NCBI RefSeq assembly: GCF_000374625.1
Contig: NZ_KB894775.1
Span: forward strand, 1-61,877
Length of the DNA: 61,877 nucleotides
Source of the DNA: Allobrachymonas chironomi DSM 19884
GTDB lineage: Bacteria; Pseudomonadota; Gammaproteobacteria; Burkholderiales; Burkholderiaceae_C
Direction of reading: 5' to 3'
Below, one piece after another: positions 36,525-45,479 of this stretch; position 1 is the stretch's first letter; each line of letters begins with the position of its first letter. Below the pieces are notes generated by a model, which saw nothing but the letters and a program-made list of their open reading frames with translations, did not search any database and was not told the DNA's origin. The position numbers were made by a program, and so were the translations under genes.

Positions 36525-37892
36525 ATGACACCAGCAGCCCAGTCCCTGAGCCAGCGCAGCCTGCGCAGCGTCTGGCATCCCTGCACCCAGATGAAACAGC
36601 ACGAGCGCCTGCCGCCGCTGGCCATTGCCCGCGGCCAGGGCGTCTGGCTGTACGACGCGGACGGCAAGCGCTACCTGGACGGCATCAGCAGCTGGTGGGT
36701 CAACCTGTTCGGCCACGCCAACCCGCGCATCAATGCCGCGCTGGTGGACCAGCTCGGCACGCTGGAGCACGCGATGATTTCCGGCTCCACCCATGCCCCG
36801 GTGGTGGAGCTGTCGGAGCGGCTGTCGGCATTGACCGGCGGCGTGCTCGGCCACGCCTTCTATGCCTCCGATGGCGCATCGGCAGTCGAAATTGCCCTCA
36901 AGATGAGCGCGCACTACTGGCGCAACAGCGGCCGGCCGGACAAGCACCAGTTCGTCTATCTGGCGCAAAGCTACCATGGCGAAACCATGGGCGCACTCAG
37001 CGTGACCGATGTGGACATCTTCCGCCACGCCTACCAGCCGCTGGTGCGCCAGACGCATATCGCGCCCAGCCCCGATGCCCGCCTCGCTGCCACGCCGCAG
37101 CTGGCCGCCCATCAGGCCGCGCAGGCCATGGAGGCGTTGTTGCAGCAGCATGGCAGCACGATAGCCGCCGTCATCGTCGAACCGCTGGTGCAGTGCGCCA
37201 CCGGCATGGCAATGCACGATCCCGACTACCTGCGCCAGCTGCGCGCGCTGTGCGACCGCTACCAGGTACACCTGATTGCCGACGAGATCGCCGTGGGCTG
37301 CGGTCGCACCGGCAGCTTCTTTGCCTGCGAGCAGGCCGGCATCTGGCCCGATTTCATCACCCTGTCCAAGGGCATCAGCGGCGGCTACCTGCCGCTGTCG
37401 CTGGTGCTGACCCACGACAGCATCTACCAGGCCTTTTACGACGACGATGTGCGCACCGCCTTCCTGCACTCGCACTCCTACACCGGCAACCCGCTGGCCT
37501 GCCGCGCCGCGTTGGCCTGCCTGGACATTTTCGAGAGCGAAAACGTGCTGGCACGCAACCAGCTGCTAGGCGAACAGATGGCGCAGGCGCTGCAACCGCT
37601 GGCGCAGCACCCGGCCGTGCGCCAGGTGCGCCGCCAGGGCATGATCTGGGCCTGCGATATCGATCCCGCCGCCATCCCGGAACAATCCGCCGACGATGCA
37701 CGCAACGGCATGGCTGGCGGCACCTTCTCGCAGCGCTACCACCTGGCAGCGCGCCAGCGCGGCCTGCTGCTGCGCCCGATCGGCAACACCCTGTACCTGA
37801 TGCCGCCCTATGTGCTGAATCCGGACGAGCTGCAGCATCTGGCCGACGGCGCGCTGGGCAGCCTGCTGGACGTGCTGGAGCCCGCCGCATGA
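36525..37892 (+). CDS. bioA: Adenosylmethionine-8-amino-7-oxononanoate aminotransferase
   Basis: A 455-residue PLP enzyme that uses SAM as amino donor to make 7,8-diaminopelargonate in biotin synthesis. The block HPCTQMKQHE near the N-terminus, SSWWVNLFGHANP, the PLP lysine K282 in LSKGISGGYLPLS, and AFLHSHSYTGNPLACRAAL near the C-terminal side identify BioA rather than a generic class III transaminase. It overlaps bioD by 4 nt (ATGA). bioF and bioB are not here. No clear BirA operator was seen in the 149-bp gap upstream. Confidence 0.96.
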   Translation: MTPAAQSLSQRSLRSVWHPCTQMKQHERLPPLAIARGQGVWLYDADGKRYLDGISSWWVNLFGHANPRINAALVDQLGTLEHAMISGSTHAPVVELSERLSALTGGVLGHAFYASDGASAVEIALKMSAHYWRNSGRPDKHQFVYLAQSYHGETMGALSVTDVDIFRHAYQPLVRQTHIAPSPDARLAATPQLAAHQAAQAMEALLQQHGSTIAAVIVEPLVQCATGMAMHDPDYLRQLRALCDRYQVHLIADEIAVGCGRTGSFFACEQAGIWPDFITLSKGISGGYLPLSLVLTHDSIYQAFYDDDVRTAFLHSHSYTGNPLACRAALACLDIFESENVLARNQLLGEQMAQALQPLAQHPAVRQVRRQGMIWACDIDPAAIPEQSADDARNGMAGGTFSQRYHLAARQRGLLLRPIGNTLYLMPPYVLNPDELQHLADGALGSLLDVLEPAA

Positions 37893-38614
37893 GCCGGCTC
37901 CCCGCTGCCCTGGCCCGGGGCGTGTTCGTGACCGGCACCGATACCGAAGTCGGCAAAAGCCTGATCGCCGCGGCGCTGATCCACCGCTACAACCACGATG
38001 GCCAGCCCTGCATCGGCATGAAACCGGTGGCCGCCGGCGCCGACTGGCGCCAGGGCCCCGAAGGCCCCTACTGGCACAACGATGACGTGGCCCTGCTGGA
38101 CCAGGCCAGCCCGATCCGCGCACCGCAGGCATGGCGCTGCCCCTATCTGTTCGAACCGCCGATTGCACCGCACGTGGCGGCGCGCCAGGCCGGCATCCGG
38201 ATCGATCTGGACACCTTGCGCTCCCGTTACCTGCAACTGCGCGATATCGCCCCTGCCGTGGTGGTGGAAGGCGCCGGCGGCTGGCTGGTTCCGGTAGACG
38301 AACAGCACACCCTGGCCGATCTGGCGGTAGCACTGCAACTGCCGGTGGTGCTGGTGGTCGGCCTGCGGCTCGGCTGCATCAGCCACGCCCTGCTGACGGC
38401 GCAGGCGATTGCCGCCAGCGGCCTGACGCTGGCCGGCTGGGTCGGCAACCACATCGATCCGCGCATGCTGGTACAGCAGGAAAACATCGCCACGCTGCAG
38501 CAGCGGCTGGATGCGCCCTGCCTGGGTATCGTGCCGCGGCTGGAACCGGTGGATCTGGCGCGGGCAGCGGAGTATCTGGAGTGGCCCAAGCAGCCCCCGC
38601 TTTCACCGCCATGA
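37889..38614 (+). CDS. bioD: Dethiobiotin synthetase
   Basis: A 241-residue ATP-dependent carboxylase-type enzyme that closes the ureido ring of dethiobiotin. The P-loop GTDTEVGKS is at 16-24, followed by GMKPVAAG and VVVEGAGGWLVPVDE, both typical. It begins inside the bioA stop codon, so bioA and bioD are translationally coupled. The 154-bp gap to the next gene holds no recognised site. Confidence 0.95.
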   Translation: MSRLPAALARGVFVTGTDTEVGKSLIAAALIHRYNHDGQPCIGMKPVAAGADWRQGPEGPYWHNDDVALLDQASPIRAPQAWRCPYLFEPPIAPHVAARQAGIRIDLDTLRSRYLQLRDIAPAVVVEGAGGWLVPVDEQHTLADLAVALQLPVVLVVGLRLGCISHALLTAQAIAASGLTLAGWVGNHIDPRMLVQQENIATLQQRLDAPCLGIVPRLEPVDLARAAEYLEWPKQPPLSPP

Positions 38615-38768
38615 TGGCGTCAGCTCCGGGGTACGCGCCTGCCCTGCACGCCGGCCGTTTCGGCATGTGCAACAACCTGAAACCAGCGCCAATGCCGTAC
38701 ACCGGGACAGTGCGCTGCCACCCCTCTAGAATAGAGTCAAGCCCAGGTGCAAGTATCAGAAAGTTGTC

Positions 38769-39803
38769 ATGTCGTCCACCCAATCCCACCATCTTGTCAT
38801 TCCCTTCGCCCTGACCCGCTCGGCGGGTTGCCTGCAGGCCGTGCAACAGTTGCAATTGCAACACCTGCCCGCCCTGCTGGACCGGCTACAGCCGCTGCCG
38901 GTGCGCCACTGGGACGAATACAACTACAGCACGCCGCACGAGCATGCGCTGGCCGAAGCCCTGCAATGGCCGGAGACACTGCGCCAGGACGGCCAGATGC
39001 CCTGGGCCGCGCACATGGCGCGCAGCCATGGCATGGCCACGACGATTCCGGTCGCCTGGGGTCTGGTCACGCCCTGCCACTGGCAGATCCAGACCGATCA
39101 CGTCACCATGGCACACCCGCAGGAGCTGGAGCTGACGCTGGAAGAAGGCCAGGAGCTGCTGCACGCCATGCAGCCCTGGTTTGCCGAAGAAGGCCTGTAC
39201 CTGGTGGCCGTGCCGGGCAGCAAGCCCGGCAACATCCAGTGGCTGGCACGCGGTTCGCTGCTCGAAGGCCTGCGCACCGCCTCGCTTGATCGTGTCTGTG
39301 GCCGCAATGTCGAAAGCTGGATGCCCTCGCAGGTCAAGGCGACCACCAGCCCCACGGCGGCACGCGCGGCTCCGCTGCAGCGCCTGCACAGCGAAATGCA
39401 GATGCTGCTGCACACGCATCCGGTCAATGAACGGCGTCAGGCGGCCGGCAAGCTGCCGGTGAACTCGTTCTGGGTCAGCGGCACCGGTGTGCTGCCGGCC
39501 GACATCCCGCTCTTCCCCGAAGATGCAAACGCGCTGCAACCGCACATGCTGCGCCAGCTGGCCACCGCGGCCCAGCGCGAGGACTGGGACGCCTGGCTGA
39601 CCGCCTGGCGCTGGCTGGACGAGCACGTGTTTGCACCGCTGCTGCAAAAGCAGCGCGAAGGCACGCTGCAAGGCCTGCAACTCACGCTGTGCAGCGAACA
39701 GCGCGCCGCCAGCTGGCACAGCGCTCCGGTCTCCCTGTTCGACAAGCTGATCCGCAGCCTGCGCCCGACCCAGCTGCCCGCGCTGCTGCAGAAGACGCTG
39801 TAA
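38769..39803 (+). CDS. RpfE-like conserved protein linked to recJ
   Basis: A 344-residue protein of a family found directly upstream of recJ in Burkholderiales and in the Xanthomonas rpf cluster (rpfE), sometimes annotated as phosphoglycerate mutase. Visible blocks are VIPFALTRSAGCLQAV at the N-terminus, MPWAAHMARSHGM, ELELTLEEGQELL, and NSFWVSGTGVLPA. No signal peptide. The function is unknown, and I see no convincing catalytic motif. It ends 3 nt before recJ, so the two are cotranscribed. Confidence 0.82.
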   Translation: MSSTQSHHLVIPFALTRSAGCLQAVQQLQLQHLPALLDRLQPLPVRHWDEYNYSTPHEHALAEALQWPETLRQDGQMPWAAHMARSHGMATTIPVAWGLVTPCHWQIQTDHVTMAHPQELELTLEEGQELLHAMQPWFAEEGLYLVAVPGSKPGNIQWLARGSLLEGLRTASLDRVCGRNVESWMPSQVKATTSPTAARAAPLQRLHSEMQMLLHTHPVNERRQAAGKLPVNSFWVSGTGVLPADIPLFPEDANALQPHMLRQLATAAQREDWDAWLTAWRWLDEHVFAPLLQKQREGTLQGLQLTLCSEQRAASWHSAPVSLFDKLIRSLRPTQLPALLQKTL

Positions 39804-39806
39804 GCC

Positions 39807-41516
39807 ATGCGTCTGCTGACCCGGGAGATTCCGCCCCGCGCCTGCTGGGCGCTGGAACAGGCCGGCCTGCACCCGCTGCTGGCACGCCTCTACGCCGCGC
39901 GCGGCGTGCTGCCGGACGAGCTGGATGACGGCCTGGCCCGCCTCACGCCGCCCGACCAGCTGCTGGGCGCGCAGCAAGCCGCCGTGCTGCTGGCCGACAG
40001 CATCGCCGCCGGCCGCAACATCTGCATCGTGGCCGACTACGACTGCGACGGTGCCACCGCCTGCGCCGTGGCGCTGCGCGGCCTGCGCATGCTGGGCGCC
40101 AGCCAGGTGCAGTTCCTGGTACCCGATCGCGTGGTGGACGGCTACGGCCTGACCGGCCCGATTGCCGAACGCGTTCGCGCTGCCGGCGGCGAACTGCTGG
40201 TCACCGTGGACAACGGCATCGCCAGCGTGGAAGGCGTCGATGCCGCCCACGCGCTCGGCATGCAGGTGCTGGTCACCGACCACCACCTGCCCGGCGACAC
40301 CCTGCCCGCCGCCGATGTCATCGTCAACCCGAACCAGCCCGGCTGCCCGTTTCCCGGCAAGTCGATGGCCGGTGTCGGCGTGATGTTCTACGTGCTGCTG
40401 ATGCTGCGGGCCGAACTGCGCCGGCGCGGCCGTTTCACGGCCCAGACCCAGCCGCGGCTGGATGCGCTGCTGCCGCTGGTCGCGCTCGGCACCGTGGCCG
40501 ATGTGGTCAGGCTGGACGCCAACAACCGCCGCATGGTGGCCCAGGGCCTGAAGCGCATTCGCGGCGGCGCCATGCCGGCCGGCCTGCAGGCGCTGTTCCA
40601 GGTGGCCGGGCGCGACTGGCGCAGCGCCACCACCTTTGACATGGGTTTTGCGCTGGGGCCGCGCATCAACGCCGCCGGCCGCCTGGCCGACATGACGCTC
40701 GGCATCGAATGCCTGGTGACCGACGATGCAACACGCGCGCTGGAGCTGGCACACCAGCTGGACAGCATCAACCGCGAACGCCGCGAACTCGAGGACGGCA
40801 TGCGCGAGCAGGCCCAGGCCAGTGCCGAAGCCCTGTTTGCCAGCGACAGCACCCCGCCCTCGGCACTCAGCGTGTTCGGCGAGGACTTCCACGAAGGCGT
40901 GGTCGGCATCGTGGCCTCGCGCCTGAAGGAACGGCTGCACCGGCCGATCTTCGTCTTTGCCCCGAGTGCCGCTCCGGGCCAGCAGCAGGAGCTGAAGGGC
41001 TCGGGCCGCTCGATTCCGGGCTTTCACATGCGCGATGCGCTGGACCTGATTTCCAAGCGCCACCCGGAAGTGATCCTGCGCTTTGGCGGCCACGCGATGG
41101 CAGCCGGCTGCACCATTGCGCGCGAACATTTTCCGACCTTCGAGCAGGCACTGTCACGCATCGCCGACGAATGGCTGGACGCGGCCACGCTCACGCGCAC
41201 GCTCGAAACCGATGGCGCCCTGCCCCCCGAATTCCGCCGTGTCGATATCGCCAGCGAGCTGCAGCAACGGGTCTGGGGCCAGGGCTTTGCGCCACCGGTG
41301 TTCTGCGAGGAGCTGGACATCGTGCAACAGCGCCTGGTGGGCGAGCGCCACCTCAAGCTGCGGCTGCGCCACCACGGCGAACTGGTCGATGGCATCTGGT
41401 TTGGCCGCAGCGAGCCGCTGCCGGCGCGCGCCACCCTGGCCTACCGGCTCGATGTGAACAGCTGGCAGGGCCGCGACAGCGTTCAGCTGGTGGTAGAAGG
41501 CATGGCCGGCGACTGA
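39807..41516 (+). CDS. recJ: Single-stranded-DNA-specific exonuclease RecJ
   Basis: A 569-residue 5'-3' ssDNA exonuclease. DHH-superfamily motifs are ADYDCDGATA (DYDCDG 77-82), TVDNGIA, TDHHLPG, LGTVADVV, then GPRINAAGRL and, in the DHHA1 domain, GFHMRDALDLI and LRFGGHAMAAGC. The OB-fold comes last. RecJ works in RecFOR recombination, base excision and mismatch repair. Its 3' end overlaps the convergent thpR gene by 34 bp, so both stop codons lie inside the neighbour. Confidence 0.96.
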   Translation: MRLLTREIPPRACWALEQAGLHPLLARLYAARGVLPDELDDGLARLTPPDQLLGAQQAAVLLADSIAAGRNICIVADYDCDGATACAVALRGLRMLGASQVQFLVPDRVVDGYGLTGPIAERVRAAGGELLVTVDNGIASVEGVDAAHALGMQVLVTDHHLPGDTLPAADVIVNPNQPGCPFPGKSMAGVGVMFYVLLMLRAELRRRGRFTAQTQPRLDALLPLVALGTVADVVRLDANNRRMVAQGLKRIRGGAMPAGLQALFQVAGRDWRSATTFDMGFALGPRINAAGRLADMTLGIECLVTDDATRALELAHQLDSINRERRELEDGMREQAQASAEALFASDSTPPSALSVFGEDFHEGVVGIVASRLKERLHRPIFVFAPSAAPGQQQELKGSGRSIPGFHMRDALDLISKRHPEVILRFGGHAMAAGCTIAREHFPTFEQALSRIADEWLDAATLTRTLETDGALPPEFRRVDIASELQQRVWGQGFAPPVFCEELDIVQQRLVGERHLKLRLRHHGELVDGIWFGRSEPLPARATLAYRLDVNSWQGRDSVQLVVEGMAGD

Positions 41517-42211
41517 ACGCCGCTCGCCGCCAGCACCTCATCACCGATCGGGCCCAGCAGTCGGCTGTCATGCCAGCGTAGCCGCTGCTGCTGCAGATCC
41601 CACTCGGCCACCGGCCACAGGCGGCCACCGATATCGTGCGTGGCGTAGGCCACCAGCCAGAGCTGTTGCACCGGCAGTGTCAGCGGCAGATCCGGGACGC
41701 GCTCACGGCATGCGGCCAGCCGCTCCAGCGGCCAGGCATCGGCATAGTGGCCCAGCGTCAGATGCGGCACATGGGGGTCGGCCAGGGCCTCGGCCGCCAG
41801 CAGCGTCCGGCGCGCGTCCGCATAGCCGGGCGCAGCGGCATGCACCTGCAGATACGGCACGCTGGCAAAGCTGTCCAGCCGGCCCAGTTGCAGTGCAAAC
41901 GGCGCAATCGCTGCCTGGCGCAAGCCCTGCAGCTGCTGCAGCAGGCCGGCGGCATCGAGCGCTTCCGGCCCGGCCTGTAGCTGCGGAAAGCCGCCCAGCG
42001 CCAGCGTCACATGCGGCTGGCGCACATAATCCGCCAGCAGCAGCTCCTGCAGTGCCGTGCGCGCCTGCTGCCAGCGCCGTCGCACGGCGGGCCTGTCGGC
42101 ATCGATCACCCAGCACAGGTAGTGCGGTCGGCCGCGGTGCCATTCGGGAAAATCACGCTGCTCGCAGCGCAGCGTGCAGCCGCGCTGCAGCAGCCAGGGA
42201 TCGGACCACAT
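41483..42211 (-). CDS. thpR: RNA 2',3'-cyclic phosphodiesterase (2H family)
   Basis: A 242-residue 2H phosphoesterase with the paired catalytic motifs HVTL (67-70) and HLTL (150-153). These hydrolyse 2',3'-cyclic phosphates on RNA ends, the activity called ThpR/LigT. The N-terminus starts MWSDPWLLQRGC and is longer than in ThpR of E. coli. It is the last gene of the leftward group rsmD-coaD-DUF1294-thpR, 3 nt after the DUF1294 gene, with a 34-bp 3' overlap with recJ. Confidence 0.85.
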   Translation of the reverse strand: MWSDPWLLQRGCTLRCEQRDFPEWHRGRPHYLCWVIDADRPAVRRRWQQARTALQELLLADYVRQPHVTLALGGFPQLQAGPEALDAAGLLQQLQGLRQAAIAPFALQLGRLDSFASVPYLQVHAAAPGYADARRTLLAAEALADPHVPHLTLGHYADAWPLERLAACRERVPDLPLTLPVQQLWLVAYATHDIGGRLWPVAEWDLQQQRLRWHDSRLLGPIGDEVLAASGVQSPAMPSTTS

Positions 42212-42214
42212 GGC

Positions 42215-42520
42215 TCAGGGAATGCGCGACAAGTCCCAGTACAGCAGGGCACCCAGCGCCAGCATGTTGAGCAGCACGGTCAGCCAGAACACGGTCTGGA
42301 ACGAGGCCTTGACCGTCTTGTGGCGAAACAGCTTCTGCCCGACCCAGCCGCCGGGCCAGCCGCACAGCAGCGCCAGCATGTGCAGATACGATTCCGGAAT
42401 GCGCGGCTTGTTGGCCCTGGCCGCGAGCTTGTCCCAGCCGTAGACCAGCAGCGTGCACAGACTCATCGCCACATACATGCCGATCAGCCACTCGAAGTGG
42501 GTGACGACAGAGGCATTCAT
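42215..42520 (-). CDS. DUF1294 small membrane protein
   Basis: A 101-residue protein with two or three hydrophobic helices. The family core is YGWDKLAARANKPRIPE, then LHMLALLCGWPGGWVGQ and FRHKTVKASFQ. DUF1294 proteins have no established function. It overlaps coaD by 4 nt and is followed by thpR after 3 nt, so it is part of a translationally coupled set. Confidence 0.9.
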   Translation of the reverse strand: MNASVVTHFEWLIGMYVAMSLCTLLVYGWDKLAARANKPRIPESYLHMLALLCGWPGGWVGQKLFRHKTVKASFQTVFWLTVLLNMLALGALLYWDLSRIP

Positions 42521-43005
42521 AGCCGGCCACTCTTGGCCATCAGGCGCTGGAACACGCCCGGCGATACCAGCTGGTGCACCTCGCCGCCCAGGGTGGCGAT
42601 CTCGCGCACATAGGTGCTGCTGACGAACTGGTACTGGTCGCTCGGCGTCAGGAACACGGTCTCGACATCGGGCATCAGGCGGCGATTCATGCCGGCAAGC
42701 TGGAATTCGTAGTCGAAATCGGTCACCGCGCGCAGGCCGCGCACCATGGCGCGCGCGCCACGCGCCACGACAAAATCGCGCAGCAGGCCGTCATAGCTCT
42801 CGACCGTGACGTTGGGGAAACGCGCCACGGCCGCACGCACCATCTCCAGCCGCTCCGCCAGATCGAACATCGGCTTCTTGTGGTGGCCGGCTGCCACAGC
42901 CACGATCAGGTGGCCAAACAGCTGGGAGGCGCGACGCACCAGTTCCTCGTGGCCCAGGGTCATCGGATCAAAGGTGCCGGGATAGACGGCGATCACGGGA
43001 TTCAT
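42517..43005 (-). CDS. coaD: Phosphopantetheine adenylyltransferase
   Basis: A 162-residue nucleotidyltransferase that makes dephospho-CoA from phosphopantetheine and ATP. The TxGH-type motif TFDPMTLGH is at residues 11-19, RGLRAVTDFDYE binds the substrate, and SSTYVREIATLGG is the ISSTxxR-type motif. The start at 43005 gives MNPVIAVYPGTFDP, the family N-terminus; longer forms are unsupported. It is 23 nt downstream of rsmD, the common rsmD-coaD pairing. Confidence 0.96.
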   Translation of the reverse strand: MNPVIAVYPGTFDPMTLGHEELVRRASQLFGHLIVAVAAGHHKKPMFDLAERLEMVRAAVARFPNVTVESYDGLLRDFVVARGARAMVRGLRAVTDFDYEFQLAGMNRRLMPDVETVFLTPSDQYQFVSSTYVREIATLGGEVHQLVSPGVFQRLMAKSGRL

Positions 43006-43028
43006 GCGCGAAAGTCTCCTATACAGGT

Positions 43029-43709
43029 TCAGTCGGCCGCCTGCAGCGGGCGCAGCAGGTGGGCATGCACGGCACCGGCCTGCAGATGCCGCCAGCACTG
43101 CCAGCCCAGCGCCTGCAGCTCGGCCTCATCCCAGGCACGGCCGGCTTCGAGATAGAGGTAGCCGCCGGCACGCAGCAGCGGCAGCGCCAGCTGCAGCGCC
43201 TGTCCGTACCAGTCGGCTTCGTAAGGGGGGTCCAGCAGGATCAGGTCCTGGCTGGCGGGTTGTTGCCGGGCCAGGTCACGCAGCAGTGTCAGGGCATCGC
43301 CCTGGCGTACCTGCACGGCATCGGCCTGCAACGTGGTCTGCAGCTGGCGCAGCTGTTTGACCAGGGCGGCATGCTGCTCCAGCATCAGCACGCGGGCGGC
43401 ACCGCGCGAGGCGGCTTCGAAACCGAGCGCGCCGGTGCCGGCACACAGGTCCATGCAGTGCCAGCCACCCAGGTCCTGGCCGAGCCAGTTGAACAGGGTT
43501 TCGCGCACGCGGTCCGGCGTGGGTCGCAGGCCGGGCGGCACACCAGGACCGGCCGCCACCGGCAGCAAGCGGCGGCGCCACTGGCCGCCAATGATACGGA
43601 TCTGGCCGGCTCCGCGCTGCGCTGGTGCACCCTTGGCGGGCCGGGCGACCGGGCGCGCAGCATCTGCCGGCCTGGCGCGCAGGCTGGCATTGATGGCTTC
43701 CAGTGACAT
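43029..43709 (-). CDS. rsmD: 16S rRNA m2G966 methyltransferase
   Basis: A 226-residue SAM-dependent methyltransferase. RIIGGQWRRRLLPV opens the core, then RPTPDRVRETLFNWL, the SAM loop MDLCAGTGALGFEAASRGA, and the catalytic motif LILLDPPYEADW. RsmD methylates G966 of 16S rRNA in the assembled 30S subunit. The N-terminus before the core is about 40 residues of Ala/Arg/Pro-rich sequence. I chose ATG 43709, which has GGGA upstream; ATG 43724 is an in-frame alternative. The gene is divergent from ftsY. Confidence 0.92.
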   Translation of the reverse strand: MSLEAINASLRARPADAARPVARPAKGAPAQRGAGQIRIIGGQWRRRLLPVAAGPGVPPGLRPTPDRVRETLFNWLGQDLGGWHCMDLCAGTGALGFEAASRGAARVLMLEQHAALVKQLRQLQTTLQADAVQVRQGDALTLLRDLARQQPASQDLILLDPPYEADWYGQALQLALPLLRAGGYLYLEAGRAWDEAELQALGWQCWRHLQAGAVHAHLLRPLQAAD

Positions 43710-43903
43710 GGCAGAGCGTCCCATGCCGCGATCATAGGGGAAAAGCCCGCCAGACAGCGCCATCTGCCGGCTTTTTGCCGCATCCTGCCCGCCAAAGTCG
43801 TACATCGCGCAGCCGGCAGCATGGATATTGCAAGGGCAAACCAGAGCTTGTCCTTACAATCAGGGGCACTGCCTGCCCTCTCTCCGGCCACACCACATCC
43901 TCC

Positions 43904-45265
43904 ATGTTCAGCTTCTTCAAGAAAAAACCTGCTGCGCCCGACGCAGAGGCTCCCACCGATTCCGCCCCCGCGGCGACACCCGCCGTCACCCCGGAACCCG
44001 AACCTGCCGCCGTACCGGCTGCCGAAGCCCCCAAGGGCTGGCTGAACCGGCTGCGCCGCAGCTTTGGCAGCGACGAAGAGCAGACCCCTGCTACTGCCGA
44101 GCCCGAAACCGCCGGACTGACGCCGGAGCCGCCTGACGCAGCAGACAGCACGGTGCTGCCCCCGATCAGCGAGGAGGATCTGGAGCGTGCCGCCATGGAG
44201 GCCGCCACCGAACATGAACTGCCGCCGGAAATCATCGAACCGGCACCAGCGGTGACCACCCCGCCTGCAGTCGTCCCGGCAGCTATCAGCAGCCCTGCCG
44301 CTGCTGACGACAACGACAGCTACGCCCTGTCCGCCCCGCCCCAGGAGAAGCCCGATGCCGACCCGGATCGTGCCGGCTGGTACAGCCGACTCAAGAGCGG
44401 CCTGCGCCGTACCGGCAACAACATCAGCACCGTATTCACCGGCACCCGCATCGACGACGAGTTGTACGAGGATCTGGAAGCCGCGCTGCTGATGGCCGAT
44501 GCCGGCGTACAGGCCACCGAATTCCTGCTGGAAGACCTGAAACAGCGCGTCAAGCAGGCGCGTGCCAGCGATCCGGCCCAGGTCAAGGCGCTGCTGGTCG
44601 ATGCCATCGCCGATCTGCTGGCCCCGCTGCAGAAACCGCTGATGATCGGCGAGCACACGCCTACCGTGATCATGGTCGCCGGCGTCAACGGCGCTGGCAA
44701 GACCACCTCCATCGGCAAGCTGACCAAGCACCTGAGCGACCATCACCAGCAGGTGCTGCTGGCCGCCGCCGACACCTTCCGCGCCGCTGCGCGCGAACAG
44801 CTGGCAATCTGGGCCGACCGCAACACGGTGGAAATCGTCAGCAGTTCCGGCGGCGATCCGGCCGCGCTCAGCTTTGACGCCGTGGCTGCCGGTCGGGCAC
44901 GCGAAAAGGACGTGGTGCTGGTCGATACCGCCGGTCGCCTGCCGACCCAGCTGCACCTGATGGACGAGCTGAAGAAAATCCGCCGTACCATCACCAAGGC
45001 CTACGTCACCGCCCCGCACGAGGTGCTGCTGGTGATTGACGGCAATACCGGCCAGAACGCGCTGGCCCAGGTCAAGGCCTTTGACGAGGCGCTGGAACTG
45101 ACCGGCCTGATCGTGACCAAACTGGACGGTACCGCCAAGGGTGGCGTGCTGTGCGCCATTGCGCGCGAAAAGCCGGTCCCGGTGTACTTTGTCGGTGTCG
45201 GTGAAAAACTGGAAGACCTGCAAACCTTCAACGCGCGCGAATTTGCCCAGGCCCTGCTGGGCTGA
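43904..45265 (+). CDS. ftsY: Signal recognition particle receptor FtsY
   Basis: A 453-residue SRP receptor GTPase. The N-terminal A domain (1-~150) starts MFSFFKKKPAAPDAEAP, is acidic, Ala/Pro-rich and poorly conserved, and helps membrane binding. The NG domain follows: WYSRLKSGLRRTGNN, G1 loop GVNGAGKTTSIGKL near residue 261, DTFRAAAREQL, DTAGRLPT and TKLDGTAKGG. FtsY receives SRP-ribosome complexes at the inner membrane. It faces rsmD divergently, and the 180-bp gap between them holds no recognised site. Confidence 0.96.
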   Translation: MFSFFKKKPAAPDAEAPTDSAPAATPAVTPEPEPAAVPAAEAPKGWLNRLRRSFGSDEEQTPATAEPETAGLTPEPPDAADSTVLPPISEEDLERAAMEAATEHELPPEIIEPAPAVTTPPAVVPAAISSPAAADDNDSYALSAPPQEKPDADPDRAGWYSRLKSGLRRTGNNISTVFTGTRIDDELYEDLEAALLMADAGVQATEFLLEDLKQRVKQARASDPAQVKALLVDAIADLLAPLQKPLMIGEHTPTVIMVAGVNGAGKTTSIGKLTKHLSDHHQQVLLAAADTFRAAAREQLAIWADRNTVEIVSSSGGDPAALSFDAVAAGRAREKDVVLVDTAGRLPTQLHLMDELKKIRRTITKAYVTAPHEVLLVIDGNTGQNALAQVKAFDEALELTGLIVTKLDGTAKGGVLCAIAREKPVPVYFVGVGEKLEDLQTFNAREFAQALLG

Positions 45266-45374
45266 CGCCCTGGCCCTACACGCCAGCGGCCGCGAACCGC
45301 CTACCATGAAAAACAGGACCTGCCCCCGCAGCCATTCCATAGGCTGCGATTGCTTACGTCTTTCACGATCCGTT

Positions 45375-45401
45375 TTGGCACTCGCTTGACAGGAGTGCTA
45401 A
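45375..45401 (+). promoter_or_regulatory. CIRCE element (HrcA operator) upstream of rpoH
   Basis: The sequence TTGGCACTC-N9-GAGTGCTAA matches the CIRCE inverted repeat TTAGCACTC-N9-GAGTGCTAA with a single change and the exact 9-nt spacer. It ends 78 nt before the rpoH start. CIRCE is bound by the HrcA repressor, so rpoH is probably under HrcA heat-shock control; direct proof is lacking. Confidence 0.88.
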
Positions 45402-45479
45402 CATGAATCGTCGGCAAGGAACTTTGCCCATCGGGCAGAGTCCAATCTGCACACCTACACTTTCAGGAGTAATCGATAC

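Noticed and set aside
38886-41129. A 747-codon open frame antisense to the rpfE-like gene and recJ
   Set aside because: It overlaps two well-supported genes and shows Gln/His/Ala-rich filler.
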